Shown: positions 14,882-22,971 of the stretch, one piece after another
Layout of the letters: the number at the start of each line of letters is the position of its first letter
How positions within the stretch are numbered: the stretch's first letter is position 1
Source of the DNA: PVC group bacterium
Lineage (GTDB): Bacteria; Verrucomicrobiota; Kiritimatiellia; UBA8416; PXDI01
Length of the DNA: 29,284 nt
Assembly: GCA_003565095.1 (NCBI GenBank)
Contig: PXDI01000099.1
Location: 1 to 29,284, forward strand
Reading direction: 5' to 3'
Position numbers and translations under genes: made by a program
The notes under the pieces: generated by a model
What the model saw: the letters and a program-made list of their open reading frames with translations, nothing else
Told to the model about the DNA's origin: nothing
Database searches by the model: none

Positions 14882-16138
14882 TCATTCCTCTGTTACGTGT
14901 GCCGACGCCGCAATCTCATGTATGGTTTTGGCGGTTTCCGCTTCAAGACCGGCGGTTTCAATCAAGTCTTCAATATCAACGGCCAGAATGCCTTCCAGGG
15001 TAAGAAATCCTGCCCCAACCAGCTTTTCCGCCTGTTCACGGCTGATGCCGGGAATTTCGCTCATACGCTCAACCGCGCGGGTGATCTTCTCTTCAAAGGT
15101 TATCTGGCTTTCATCCTTCTGGATATTGATCCGCCAGCCGACAAGTTTTGAAGTAAGCCGTACGTTCTGGCCGCGTTTGCCAATCGCCAGCGAAAGCTGA
15201 TCCTGATCGCATACTACATTGATGGTATTGGGAACAACCGGATCGATTTCGATTTTAAGCAGCTTTGCCGGAGAAAGGGCGTTGGTAACATAAGTGCGGA
15301 CATCATCGCTCCAGCGGATAATGTCGATTTTCTCGCCGGAGAGTTCGCGCACAATGTTTTTTACGCGGATTCCGCGCATACCGACGCATGCGCCAACCGG
15401 ATCGACTTTTTCGTTTTTTGATACCACCGCAATCTTGGTGCGGTAGCCGGGTTCACGGGCGATCGCTTTGATTTCAACTATGCCGTCGGATATCTCGGAT
15501 ACTTCCAACTGGAACAGCGCCCGCACAAATTCCTTGCTGGCTCTTGATAGCAGCATTGCCGGCCCCGAGGAGCAATGTTCCACCGAAAGCACATAGGCGC
15601 GGATCCGGTCCCCGATCTGGAAATCTTCCGTTGGAACACGTTCTTCTTCCGGGATGACTGCTTCGCAGCGTCCGAGGTCAACCACGATGTCGCGCCGGTT
15701 GAACTGGCGTACCGCACCGCTGATAATATCACCGATCCGGTCTTTATATTCATCAAAAACCATTTCCCGCTCAGCCTGGCGGATCTTCTGTATGATGGCC
15801 TGCTTTGCGGTCTGGGCCGCTATCCGTCCCAGATTCTTGGGCGTGACCTCTACTTCAATAACATCGCCAAGCTGTGCATCCGGCTTGATTTCGCATGCTT
15901 TTTTCAGCGACACCTGTGAGTTGTCGCCGCGCGGTGCCTTTTCAACCACCTTGGCTTCAGCAAAAGCTTTGATATCACATGATTTGCGGTCGATATGGAT
16001 GCGGTACTCGGCATCGGTCCCCATTATTTTACGCGCGGCCGATTGCAGAGCATACTCGACAGCCTGCACCAAAGTCTCCCGGTCAAGCCCGCGCTCTTTT
16101 TCTATATAATTTAATATAGCCTGCAGTTCGACATTCAT
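14882..16138 (-). CDS. nusA: Transcription termination/antitermination protein NusA
   Basis: A 418-residue RNA-polymerase-associated factor controlling pausing, termination and antitermination. The N-terminal RNAP-binding domain (1-~125, MNVELQAILNYIEKERGLDRE) is followed by an S1 domain (about 130-200), then two KH domains (about 205-340, including VGACVGMRG and LAIGKRGQNVRL). A helix-hairpin-helix end (about 360-415, SREQAEKLVGAGFLTLEG) resembles one acidic repeat of E. coli NusA. GAGGA lies just before ATG 16138. It is the first gene of the operon; rimP, usually directly upstream, is absent and replaced by a leader with a promoter and hairpin. Confidence 0.97.
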   Translation of the reverse strand: MNVELQAILNYIEKERGLDRETLVQAVEYALQSAARKIMGTDAEYRIHIDRKSCDIKAFAEAKVVEKAPRGDNSQVSLKKACEIKPDAQLGDVIEVEVTPKNLGRIAAQTAKQAIIQKIRQAEREMVFDEYKDRIGDIISGAVRQFNRRDIVVDLGRCEAVIPEEERVPTEDFQIGDRIRAYVLSVEHCSSGPAMLLSRASKEFVRALFQLEVSEISDGIVEIKAIAREPGYRTKIAVVSKNEKVDPVGACVGMRGIRVKNIVRELSGEKIDIIRWSDDVRTYVTNALSPAKLLKIEIDPVVPNTINVVCDQDQLSLAIGKRGQNVRLTSKLVGWRINIQKDESQITFEEKITRAVERMSEIPGISREQAEKLVGAGFLTLEGILAVDIEDLIETAGLEAETAKTIHEIAASAHVTEE

Positions 16139-16187
16139 TTTATCTTCCTCAGCCTAATATAAAGGCTTTTCATCCCAAATATGCGAA

Positions 16188-16209
16188 AGAGTGGGCTAAG
16201 ACCCACTCT
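16188..16209 (-). promoter_or_regulatory. Hairpin in the nusA leader
   Basis: AGAGTGGG (16188-16195) and CCCACTCT (16202-16209) form a perfect 8-bp stem with a 6-base loop. On the minus strand it lies between the predicted nusA promoter and the nusA start, so it would be in the 5' leader RNA. The bases after it (TTTCGC) are a weak U tract. An attenuator or protein-binding leader element is possible; it could also terminate minor upstream transcription. Confidence 0.4.
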
Positions 16210-16244
16210 GGTCCCTTCCTCGCTGATTTTTCAGCACGATTGAT

Positions 16245-16273
16245 AACATACGACCCTTGGGCACCCCCGTCAA
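16245..16273 (-). promoter_or_regulatory. Sigma70-type promoter of the nusA-infB operon
   Basis: Minus-strand -35 TTGACG (16268-16273; 5/6) and -10 TATGTT (16245-16250; 4/6) with a 17-base spacer. The predicted start is near 16238, leaving a leader of about 100 nt that contains the hairpin at 16188-16209. Its position directly before the first gene of a known essential operon supports it. Confidence 0.55.
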
Positions 16274-16304
16274 GTGTTGAGATGATGTTTTTTGTCGCCA
16301 GTAC

Positions 16305-16333
16305 TTGACGGATGTGCAAAAAGCGGCCAATCT
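16305..16333 (+). promoter_or_regulatory. Weak promoter candidate for the acyltransferase gene
   Basis: TTGACG (16305-16310) is a 5/6 -35 box on the plus strand, 55 bases before ATG 16360. The hexamer 17 bases downstream (CAATCT) is a poor -10, so this is only a candidate. Confidence 0.22.
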
Positions 16334-16359
16334 ATTCTCTCAACAAAAAGAGGGTTTTT

Positions 16360-17178
16360 ATGGATTGGGACACCTTTCGTGAAAAAATACAGCAGGATGG
16401 TCGTTACAGCAGCGCTGCCGACGGCGGTGAGCCGGCAGTTTTTGCGGGCAGATTTGATGCTTATTTTTACCAGGGGCTGGCATCTGTTGTCTGGCATTGT
16501 TCGGCGCGCGCCCGGCGCGGGGAGCTGGATTCGTATTGGTGGGGTTATTGGTCGATGGAGATGATCCGTTTGATTGAGCGCTGCGGCGGTCAGGTTGAAA
16601 TCGATATGCCGGCAACGGAAATGCAGGCGGGTAAGCCGTTTGTTGTTGCGGCCAACCACATGAGTCTGCTGGAAACCACCATCCTGCCGGCGGTGCTGCT
16701 GCCGCTGGGACCGTTGGCGGTTGTCGTAAAAGACTCGCTGCTGGAATATCCGGTATTTAGACACACCATGCGCGCAACCCGCCCGATCAGCGTCGGTCGT
16801 AAAGATCCGCGCAGTGATTTGAAGACCGTGTTGCGGGATGGTTCCGCGGCGCTTCAGGAAGGGCGTAATGTATTGATCTTTCCGCAGGCGACACGCGATG
16901 CTGTTTTCCGTCCGGCAGTCTTTAACAGTCTTGGTGCCAAACTGGCTGAACGCAATAAACGGCCTTTAGTGCCGATGGCGCTGAAAACAGATTTTATGGG
17001 TTTGGGCAGGATTTTTAAAGACATCGGCCGTCTGGACCGCTCGCAGACTGTCAGGTTAAGCTGTTCTGCGCCGTTGCCGCCGGAGCAGGGGCACCGCGCG
17101 GTGCATGCCGCGGCGAAGGCCGGGATTTCCGCAATGCTGGGTGAATGGGGTGTGCAAATCGAAAAGGAGGCACAATGA
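16360..17178 (+). CDS. Lysophospholipid acyltransferase (PlsC-like)
   Basis: A protein of 272 residues starting at ATG 16360, chosen for the AGAGGG site 6 nt upstream; the in-frame ATG 16312 lacks such a site. The acyltransferase block I is N99-H100-MSLL-E105: the usual HxxxxD with Glu in place of Asp. Block III is FPQATR (174-179), in place of FPEGTR. Both variants occur together in a subfamily with 'NHMSxLET' and 'FPQATR', so this looks like a subtype, not a dead enzyme. It would transfer an acyl chain to lysophosphatidate or a related lipid at the inner membrane. The stop overlaps the next gene by 4 nt (ATGA). Confidence 0.85.
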   Translation: MDWDTFREKIQQDGRYSSAADGGEPAVFAGRFDAYFYQGLASVVWHCSARARRGELDSYWWGYWSMEMIRLIERCGGQVEIDMPATEMQAGKPFVVAANHMSLLETTILPAVLLPLGPLAVVVKDSLLEYPVFRHTMRATRPISVGRKDPRSDLKTVLRDGSAALQEGRNVLIFPQATRDAVFRPAVFNSLGAKLAERNKRPLVPMALKTDFMGLGRIFKDIGRLDRSQTVRLSCSAPLPPEQGHRAVHAAAKAGISAMLGEWGVQIEKEAQ

Positions 17179-17606
17179 GTCAGGATTCGTATATACTGCC
17201 GGATTTGCAATCCAGTTTGTTATGTGATGATGTCCGTCAGGAGCGTAATGGTAAATTCATTCTGATCGGATTGTTTGATGCGCTGGTGTTTCCGCGTGTC
17301 CCGGCAACGTTGCATCATTTATGTCTGGTAAATCGCTGGTGCTGCGGGCAGGGGGTTTTTAAGCAGCATAGCCGCATCCTGCTGCCAGATGGAATGACTG
17401 TGCTGGTGGAGGGCAAGCCGGTTGATGTGAAGCTGCCGGAAAGTGAGGCCACCGCCACCAGCGTTGAGTTCTTCATGAACGTGGGGATTAAGGCGGCCGG
17501 AACCTACTGGGTGGAAATTCTGATGGAGAACGATTTGAAGTTACGCTATCCGCTGAAGGTGCGGGTTGTTCCTCCGCAGGGCGGTAATCCTAATCAGCCA
17601 TTCTGA
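17175..17606 (+). CDS. DUF6941-like protein
   Basis: A protein of 143 residues with an AAAGGAGG ribosome site before ATG 17175 and a 4-nt overlap with the acyltransferase gene. The opening pattern, SSLLCDDVRQERNGKFILIGLFD (about 13-35) followed by FPRVPATL, is what I associate with the DUF6941 family found in many PVC and actinobacterial genomes. The rest is predicted beta-sandwich-like, with an ending KLRYPLKVRVV. Function unknown. No signal peptide. Its 3' end overlaps the convergent peptidase gene by 17 nt. Confidence 0.75.
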   Translation: MSQDSYILPDLQSSLLCDDVRQERNGKFILIGLFDALVFPRVPATLHHLCLVNRWCCGQGVFKQHSRILLPDGMTVLVEGKPVDVKLPESEATATSVEFFMNVGIKAAGTYWVEILMENDLKLRYPLKVRVVPPQGGNPNQPF

Positions 17607-19626
17607 CACCCAGCCGGAGAAAGGCCGCCGGTGGCAGGGCCGCTGAATTGGTGAAGATCTGCACGGTTCCGTCGCCGGCGCGTTGGTAGATGTTGCTCCA
17701 GCCGGCAGCGGCCAAATCAGTGCTGAAATATACCGTGTATATGCGGTCTGTAACACTCTGCCAGCTCAAAACCGCTTCCCCGGTCTTCGCCGGCACCGCA
17801 AATTCGTTAATGGCAAAGAAGTCGTCCGGGTCGTTTGGATCTGTTCCGGCAATCTCCTCCATCCAGTCCGGAATACAGTCGCCATCGGAATCCGCCACAT
17901 ACGCCACGGCAAGATCATACCGTGTGTCATGTCCGTGCCGGCCGTATTTTTCCATTACACGGATAAAGACATCACCGTCAGCGCGGCTGCACCAGTCGAT
18001 TTTGGAAGCGCCCGGCCCGTCACCGCTGTTGTCATTGCTTGCCAGGACCGTCATACCGTCGGCGGAAATAACACTCAGCAGCGTGTTGCAGTTTGTTGCA
18101 AGATTGCCGGTCTGGATAGTGTAGACCCGGTTGGATAACGCATTTAGCCGCACCCAGTCTTCGTCCCCGGCGTAACTGAAGCTGTGCGTCTGGCGGAAGT
18201 TGTAAACATCATCAGGATCAATCACGACCGCCGTTGTGAAATCGTTGTTTCCCTTGGCTTCATAGGGGTCCACCGGTGTTCCGCCGGGAGCTATCCGGTT
18301 CATGTCGATATCGCCCCAGTTGGAGTGGTATATGCTCACATATTCGCGCGTTTCATTCCCGGTATTGCGATGAATATACACTGTGCTTTCTATAATATTG
18401 GAAGCGATACGGTAGCCGAACGCAGGAACCTGATGCGGTCCGCCGAAGAGAGTGCCAAGCGATCCGAGACTGATCGGACGGCCTGCGTCGATATCCGTTT
18501 TGATTTCTTCGAGATATTGTGTGCGGTCTTCCTGTGAAGAAACGCGCGGCCGGTATTCGATGGTAAAATTCAGTCCGCGGTCGTTATTGGTCAGCTCGCG
18601 CAATATCTGCGCCTCCTGCGAAGTCCGGTTATTGCCGTAATATTCATCGGCCAGAAAATAAATGACTGCGGCAATATCGCCCTGGTCGTGGCCGGGTTCT
18701 GTCGGCGGGGCGCTTTGGCGCAGCGGTGCGGTGCCGTGGTGTACAAGATTCCAATACGTTATGCCGTTATAAACGGTCCGGTCCCAGTAGCCGAGAATGG
18801 TCGCGCCGGCGGTCGCCCAGCAAATTCCTGCGGAACCCTGCTCGGCGGGATAATATATAGAAGCTTTGTTCCTGTAGAGCGGCACATGCGTCGGTGGATC
18901 ATTCGTGGCGCCATGGATATAGTTTTCGCCCTCAAGTACAACTTCTTCCTCTTCCGGCAATTCACCTTCAAATTCAATGATTAGTTGCGCGGGGGTTGTG
19001 TAACGGTCGTGCGCCCATGCATCGGCCTCTTCCTTGGAGTAGATAATTCTGTTTCCGCCATCGGTCGAGCCGTTGCATAGCATAATGGCCAGTGCGTTCC
19101 CGTGTTGCCAGCCTTGCCGGTTGATTATCTCTTGAATTATGTTGCTGATATCGGGACTCTCATATACTTCATCCTCAATCCAGGCATCTGAAATGTTCCA
19201 TTCTGCGGAAGCTGTTGTCTGCGGGCGGTCATCAATATCCGGCAAAACATTGAAGGCGTTTGCGGAATCACTTGCTTCACCTTTTGTTATTAAACCAGCG
19301 GTGCCTGAGCGGGGAAGCCAGGCTTGTACACGCAAGTGTGCGCTGACAACCACCGTATTCTGGGTCATTGGAATATTATGAAAACGGAATGCTCCAATCG
19401 AATAGGGTGGATCGGTATAAACAAGAGGGTCTTGCGACAGTAGTAAACGTCCGGCAGATATGTAATTGGTGGTCCAGTTCTGTGCATTTTCACCCCAGCA
19501 AAAACCATCATCATTCCCATCTACAATCGTATTCGTGATCGTTGTGGTGGCGTGTGATTGAGCGGTCGTCACAAAAACGGCTGCGCTGACACAGTACAGA
19601 ATTATGCGTTTTGGCAGTTTAATCAT
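17590..19626 (-). CDS. Secreted modular C39-like cysteine peptidase with PPC domain
   Basis: A 678-residue protein with a signal peptide (1-~27, cleavage near SHA-T). Residues ~28-222 form a beta domain of DNRLRE/CBM96 style, ending in SPDISNIIQEIINRQGW...GNALAIML and AQLIIEF. A C39-like papain-fold peptidase follows, with Cys269 (GICWATAG) and His398 (GGPHQVPAFGY); HSNWGD (434-439) probably supplies the third residue. Residues ~465-575 resemble a pre-peptidase C-terminal (PPC) domain (DEDWVRL). DSDGDCIPDWMEEIAGTDPNDPDDF (579-603) is a thrombospondin-3/EF-like calcium site. The last ~75 residues form a beta module. The start overlaps the stop of the Spi-like gene by 4 nt. Exported protease is inferred; the substrate is unknown. 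Confidence 0.82.
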   Translation of the reverse strand: MIKLPKRIILYCVSAAVFVTTAQSHATTTITNTIVDGNDDGFCWGENAQNWTTNYISAGRLLLSQDPLVYTDPPYSIGAFRFHNIPMTQNTVVVSAHLRVQAWLPRSGTAGLITKGEASDSANAFNVLPDIDDRPQTTASAEWNISDAWIEDEVYESPDISNIIQEIINRQGWQHGNALAIMLCNGSTDGGNRIIYSKEEADAWAHDRYTTPAQLIIEFEGELPEEEEVVLEGENYIHGATNDPPTHVPLYRNKASIYYPAEQGSAGICWATAGATILGYWDRTVYNGITYWNLVHHGTAPLRQSAPPTEPGHDQGDIAAVIYFLADEYYGNNRTSQEAQILRELTNNDRGLNFTIEYRPRVSSQEDRTQYLEEIKTDIDAGRPISLGSLGTLFGGPHQVPAFGYRIASNIIESTVYIHRNTGNETREYVSIYHSNWGDIDMNRIAPGGTPVDPYEAKGNNDFTTAVVIDPDDVYNFRQTHSFSYAGDEDWVRLNALSNRVYTIQTGNLATNCNTLLSVISADGMTVLASNDNSGDGPGASKIDWCSRADGDVFIRVMEKYGRHGHDTRYDLAVAYVADSDGDCIPDWMEEIAGTDPNDPDDFFAINEFAVPAKTGEAVLSWQSVTDRIYTVYFSTDLAAAGWSNIYQRAGDGTVQIFTNSAALPPAAFLRLGVRMAD

Positions 19627-20417
19627 TGGCTGCCCCCGGTAGATTGCAGCAGCGGTGCGCCGTCGATTCTTCCGGCGGTTTTATACTTCCGCCAGGCCTG
19701 GCGGCTCAGGCTGATACGTTCCGGATCGGGCTCCATGGCGTTGCTGATCGCAGCGGCGCGTTCGCGCACTTCCGCCAGCGGAAAAGTCCGGTTGCCGCGC
19801 AGGTCGGCAACCAGCGCGTCATCGGGGTCGTCTTCGCTAATGATCGCAACCGCCTCGTCAAAGAATCCCAGCATCAGATGGCGAATGACAGGGGATACGT
19901 CATTTTGCGGCATTGTTTCACCTGCCAGCGCCAATGCCCGTTCTTCTGTATCCTGTCGCGGCGGTATTCCCCTGAAACAGCGGATTACCGGTGGCTCGGA
20001 ATCCCGCGCGCTGATAAAAATTGTGGAAAACTGTTGTTTATCCGGGTCCTCCTGTCCGGCTGCGGTGTCTGGTCTGGTTATGTCGCGCACCGGCCGTTTT
20101 TTAGGTACAAGTCCATCCGGCAGTTCCAGGACGGCTTCCTTGATTAAATCCTCGCGGCTGAAAACAAACGCATAGGCCGCCGGCTGCAAGTCAACATCGT
20201 AAAGAACAAATTCGTCGTGCAGCTTCCATTCCCCGGCAAAAAAACGCGGCAGCTCGGTTGTGGCGGCCCGCAATGCGGTGGCGCGCGAAACCGGATTGGC
20301 CAGTGTATTCACTGATGGCCATACGACAACGATCGCTACAGTCAACAACTTGCACAATCTTGTCGTGTTGCTGGTAGGTTTTCCCAGTTTCATATTCAAT
20401 ACATTACCATTTGCCAT
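19623..20417 (-). CDS. Exported Spi/prodomain-like protein coupled to the peptidase
   Basis: A 264-residue protein. The start ATG 20417 has AAGAGAG directly upstream; ATG 20393 lacks a site. Residues 1-40 contain a signal peptide (hydrophobic LLTVAIVVVWP, likely cut near TLA-N). Residues 41-~100 (NPVSRATALRAATTEL...YAFVFSRED) resemble the propeptide/Spi inhibitor domain that shields C10-type cysteine peptidases: an Ala-rich helix followed by a 'YAFVF' strand. The rest, to 264, is acidic and helical, with no recognised fold. Its stop overlaps the start of the C39-like peptidase gene by 4 nt, so a separately encoded prodomain or inhibitor for that peptidase is the best inference. Confidence 0.6.
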   Translation of the reverse strand: MANGNVLNMKLGKPTSNTTRLCKLLTVAIVVVWPSVNTLANPVSRATALRAATTELPRFFAGEWKLHDEFVLYDVDLQPAAYAFVFSREDLIKEAVLELPDGLVPKKRPVRDITRPDTAAGQEDPDKQQFSTIFISARDSEPPVIRCFRGIPPRQDTEERALALAGETMPQNDVSPVIRHLMLGFFDEAVAIISEDDPDDALVADLRGNRTFPLAEVRERAAAISNAMEPDPERISLSRQAWRKYKTAGRIDGAPLLQSTGGSQ

Positions 20418-20481
20418 CTCTCTTGTATATTACCAATTTCCGTTGGCTGCGCCATCTCCCCGTCGGTAGGGGTAGGTCAGC

Positions 20482-20517
20482 GTGCCACGGCTTCTCGAAG
20501 ACGCTACGCCGTGGCAC
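20482..20517. repeat. REP-like inverted repeat
   Basis: GTGCCACGGC (20482-20491) and GCCGTGGCAC (20508-20517) are perfect 10-base complements around a 16-base centre, which itself holds a near-palindrome (CTTCTCGAAG). The size and GC-rich stem resemble repetitive extragenic palindromes or a small MITE end. Whether other copies exist in the genome cannot be seen here. Confidence 0.5.
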
Positions 20518-20534
20518 TCACTGTGAAGTTTGTG

Positions 20535-20556
20535 TCCGCTGAGCTTGCTCGGCGGA
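20535..20556. repeat. Strong inverted repeat with short loop
   Basis: TCCGCTGAGC (20535-20544) and GCTCGGCGGA (20547-20556) pair over 10 bases with a single G-T wobble and a 2-base centre. As RNA on either strand this is a stable hairpin. No U tract follows on the plus strand, so it is not a clear terminator. Confidence 0.4.
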
Positions 20557-20696
20557 CAAGAGAATTCAGTATTGCGGTGGTGAACCAGCAAAAAGACAAT
20601 ATCGAGCCCGAGTAGCGCAATTTCATGAGCAAAGCACTCTTTTTGCGCACTCCGGGCGCTTGTCTTCTTTCTTTGCGGGCGTTGACTGAATTATTC

Positions 20697-20722
20697 CGCT
20701 CGCCGACCAAGGTCGTCGAGCG
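20697..20722. repeat. Imperfect inverted repeat
   Basis: CGCTCGCCGAC (20697-20707) pairs with GTCGTCGAGCG (20712-20722) with one mismatch and a 4-base loop (CAAG). It is the third GC-rich palindrome in the same gap, which suggests a repeat-rich or REP-type segment. Confidence 0.35.
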
Positions 20723-20844
20723 GGGGCGGCGCAGCCGTTGAACTGCTCTCTACGCTAATTCCCTGCTATGGCACACTGTGACACGGCGGGTGTTGGCGCT
20801 GGTCGGAGTGTGACATAACGGCGCAAAATGGTGAGCGGGGATGT

Positions 20845-20875
20845 TTGACCAGATTTGTTTGCTGTTTTGTAAGAT
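20845..20875 (+). promoter_or_regulatory. Candidate promoter for dnaK
   Basis: TTGACC (20845-20850; 5/6) and TAAGAT (20870-20875; 4/6) with a long 19-base spacer, about 115 bases before the dnaK start. The spacing is poor, and a heat-shock-type sigma promoter elsewhere in the gap could be the real one. Confidence 0.28.
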
Positions 20876-20988
20876 AATGAAAGGTAATGATTTGTGTGGT
20901 GTTTTGCCTGGTTGCAAATTATGGCTTGGCACGCCCCGTGCTGATTAGGAGCTTGGATTTTTTGTGTAACAAAAGAAAGGGATGAACC

Positions 20989-22935
20989 ATGTCAAAGGTT
21001 TTAGGAATAGATTTAGGCACGACGAATTCGTGCATGGCGGTTATGGAAGGCGGGGAGCCGGTAGTCATTCCGAATGCGGAAGGTAACCGGACAACACCAT
21101 CGGTAGTTGCTTTTACTAAGAGCGGTGAGCGGCTGGTCGGTTTGTCTGCCAAACGTCAGGCGGTAACCAATCCGACAAATACGGTATTTTCAATTAAGCG
21201 TTTCATGGGCCGCAAATATGATGAGGTGGCTCACGAGATTGCGCTGGTTCCATATGAGGTGGTGCGGGCCGCCAACGGCGATGCACATGTTAAAATCGGT
21301 GACAAAACCTATTCGCCGCCGGAAATTTCATCGATGATTCTGCAAAAGATGAAGGCGGATGCCGAAGCGTATCTGGGCGAGAAGATCTCCCAGGCGGTTG
21401 TTACGGTTCCGGCTTACTTTAATGACAGTCAGCGCCAGGCCACCAAAGATGCCGGGCGGATTGCCGGGCTCGAAGTGTTGCGCATCATCAATGAACCGAC
21501 CGCGGCTTCACTGGCGTATGGAATGGACAAGAAGAAGGAAGAGAAGATTGCCGTCTATGATCTTGGCGGCGGCACATTTGATATCTCAATTCTTGATATC
21601 GGCGATGGGGTTTTTGAGGTCAAGGCCACCAATGGTGATACCCATCTTGGCGGCGACGATTTCGACCAGACCGTGATTGACTGGCTGGTCGAGGAATTCA
21701 AACGCGAGCAGGGGATTGATCTTTCGAAAGATCCAATGGGACTGCAGCGGCTGAAGGAAGCCGCCGAAAAGGCCAAATGTGAGCTTTCCAGCTCGCAACA
21801 GACCGACATTAATCTGCCGTTTATTACCGCCGATGCTTCGGGCCCCAAGCACCTGAATGTGTCGCTGAGCCGTTCAAAGCTTGAGCAGCTTGTTGAAGAT
21901 CTGGTGCAACGCACTAATGGACCGTGCCGTGACTGTTTGAAAGATTCCGGCGTGTCCGCGGTTGATGAAGTGGTGCTGGTGGGCGGTTCCACCCGGATGC
22001 CGAAAGTGCAGGAAAAAGTCCGTGAAATCTTTGGACGCGATCCGCATAAGGGTGTCAATCCCGACGAAGTGGTGGCGATCGGTGCCGGCATTCAGGGCGG
22101 CATCCTCAAGGGTGAGGTCAAGGATGTACTCTTGCTCGATGTTACCCCGCTGTCACTCGGACTGGAAACGCTGGGCGGTGTGTTCACTTCACTGATCGAG
22201 CGGAATACCACCATCCCTTCCAAAAAGAGTGAAATTTTCAGTACCGCCGCAGACAACCAGTCAACGGTAGAAATTCATGTATTGCAGGGTGAGCGCAAAA
22301 TGGCCGCCGACAACAAATCGATCGGCCGTTTCCGGCTGGACGGCATTCCGCCGGCACCGCGCGGTGTACCGCAAGTCGAGGTAACGTTTGATATCGACGC
22401 CAACGGCATCTTGAATGTTTCCGCCAAGGATCTGGGTACCGGCAAGGAACAGAAAATCACCATTCAGGCTTCCAGCGGGCTGGATGAGAACGAAATCAAG
22501 AATATGGTGAAAGATGCCGAGGCGCACGCTTCGGAGGATCAGAAGAAGCGCGAATCGGTAGAAACGCGCAATCTTGCCGAGAATCTGGCTTATCAGACCG
22601 AGAAGATGCTCAAAGAGCACGGTGAGAAGATTGCCGCGGATAAGAAGGAAAAGGTTGAAAAGGCCATAGAAAGTTTGAAGGAGGCGATCAAGTCGGATGA
22701 TACGGAGCGTATCAAGTCGGCGATGGACGCCTTGAATACGGAGATGCAGGCTGTTTCAGCCGATCTTTACAGTCAGGCCCAGGCGCAGCAGGAGGCGGCC
22801 GGTGGTGCCGCCGCCGGAGAGAATGCCGGGGCTGAGGGTAAAGCGGAGGGCGGCGACACGCCGCCGCAGGACGGCAAAGATTCTGGAGATGTCATCGATG
22901 CTGATTTTGAGATGGTTGATGACGACAAGAAGTAG
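20989..22935 (+). CDS. dnaK: Hsp70 chaperone DnaK
   Basis: A 648-residue ATP-dependent chaperone of normal length. The N-terminal nucleotide-binding domain starts GIDLGTTNSC (residues 6-15) and contains INEPTAASLAYG (about 169-180) and YDLGGGTFDISI (about 190-201). The substrate-binding domain (about 385-500) is followed by a helical lid and a Gly/Ala/Glu-rich tail ending in the typical DADFEMVDDDKK. AGAAAGGGA lies about 8 nt before ATG 20989. It is followed 36 nt later by groES. No grpE or dnaJ is in the window, so the partner co-chaperones must be elsewhere. Confidence 0.99.
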   Translation: MSKVLGIDLGTTNSCMAVMEGGEPVVIPNAEGNRTTPSVVAFTKSGERLVGLSAKRQAVTNPTNTVFSIKRFMGRKYDEVAHEIALVPYEVVRAANGDAHVKIGDKTYSPPEISSMILQKMKADAEAYLGEKISQAVVTVPAYFNDSQRQATKDAGRIAGLEVLRIINEPTAASLAYGMDKKKEEKIAVYDLGGGTFDISILDIGDGVFEVKATNGDTHLGGDDFDQTVIDWLVEEFKREQGIDLSKDPMGLQRLKEAAEKAKCELSSSQQTDINLPFITADASGPKHLNVSLSRSKLEQLVEDLVQRTNGPCRDCLKDSGVSAVDEVVLVGGSTRMPKVQEKVREIFGRDPHKGVNPDEVVAIGAGIQGGILKGEVKDVLLLDVTPLSLGLETLGGVFTSLIERNTTIPSKKSEIFSTAADNQSTVEIHVLQGERKMAADNKSIGRFRLDGIPPAPRGVPQVEVTFDIDANGILNVSAKDLGTGKEQKITIQASSGLDENEIKNMVKDAEAHASEDQKKRESVETRNLAENLAYQTEKMLKEHGEKIAADKKEKVEKAIESLKEAIKSDDTERIKSAMDALNTEMQAVSADLYSQAQAQQEAAGGAAAGENAGAEGKAEGGDTPPQDGKDSGDVIDADFEMVDDDKK

Positions 22936-22971
22936 GGATTAACACAAACAGACAGGAGGAAGACAGTCGAG

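Larger units (their letters stand above)
20418..20988. other. Intergenic region with GC-rich hairpins before dnaK
   Basis: 571 bases between the divergent peptidase operon and dnaK. It contains three strong inverted repeats (20482-20517, 20535-20556 and 20697-20722) and a weak dnaK promoter candidate. A 68-residue minus-strand open frame at 20504-20710 begins inside a hairpin and matches nothing I know, so it is not called as a gene. No CIRCE (HrcA) element, TTAGCACTC-N9-GAGTGCTAA, is visible. Confidence 0.6.

Noticed and set aside
20640..20690. Possible CIRCE heat-shock element (two GCACTC motifs)
   Set aside because: The two GCACTC copies are in direct, not inverted, orientation, and the required spacing and GAGTGCTAA half are missing.
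20504..20710. 68-codon minus-strand open frame before dnaK
   Set aside because: It spans two hairpins, has no clear ribosome site and no recognised relatives; more likely non-coding repeat DNA.
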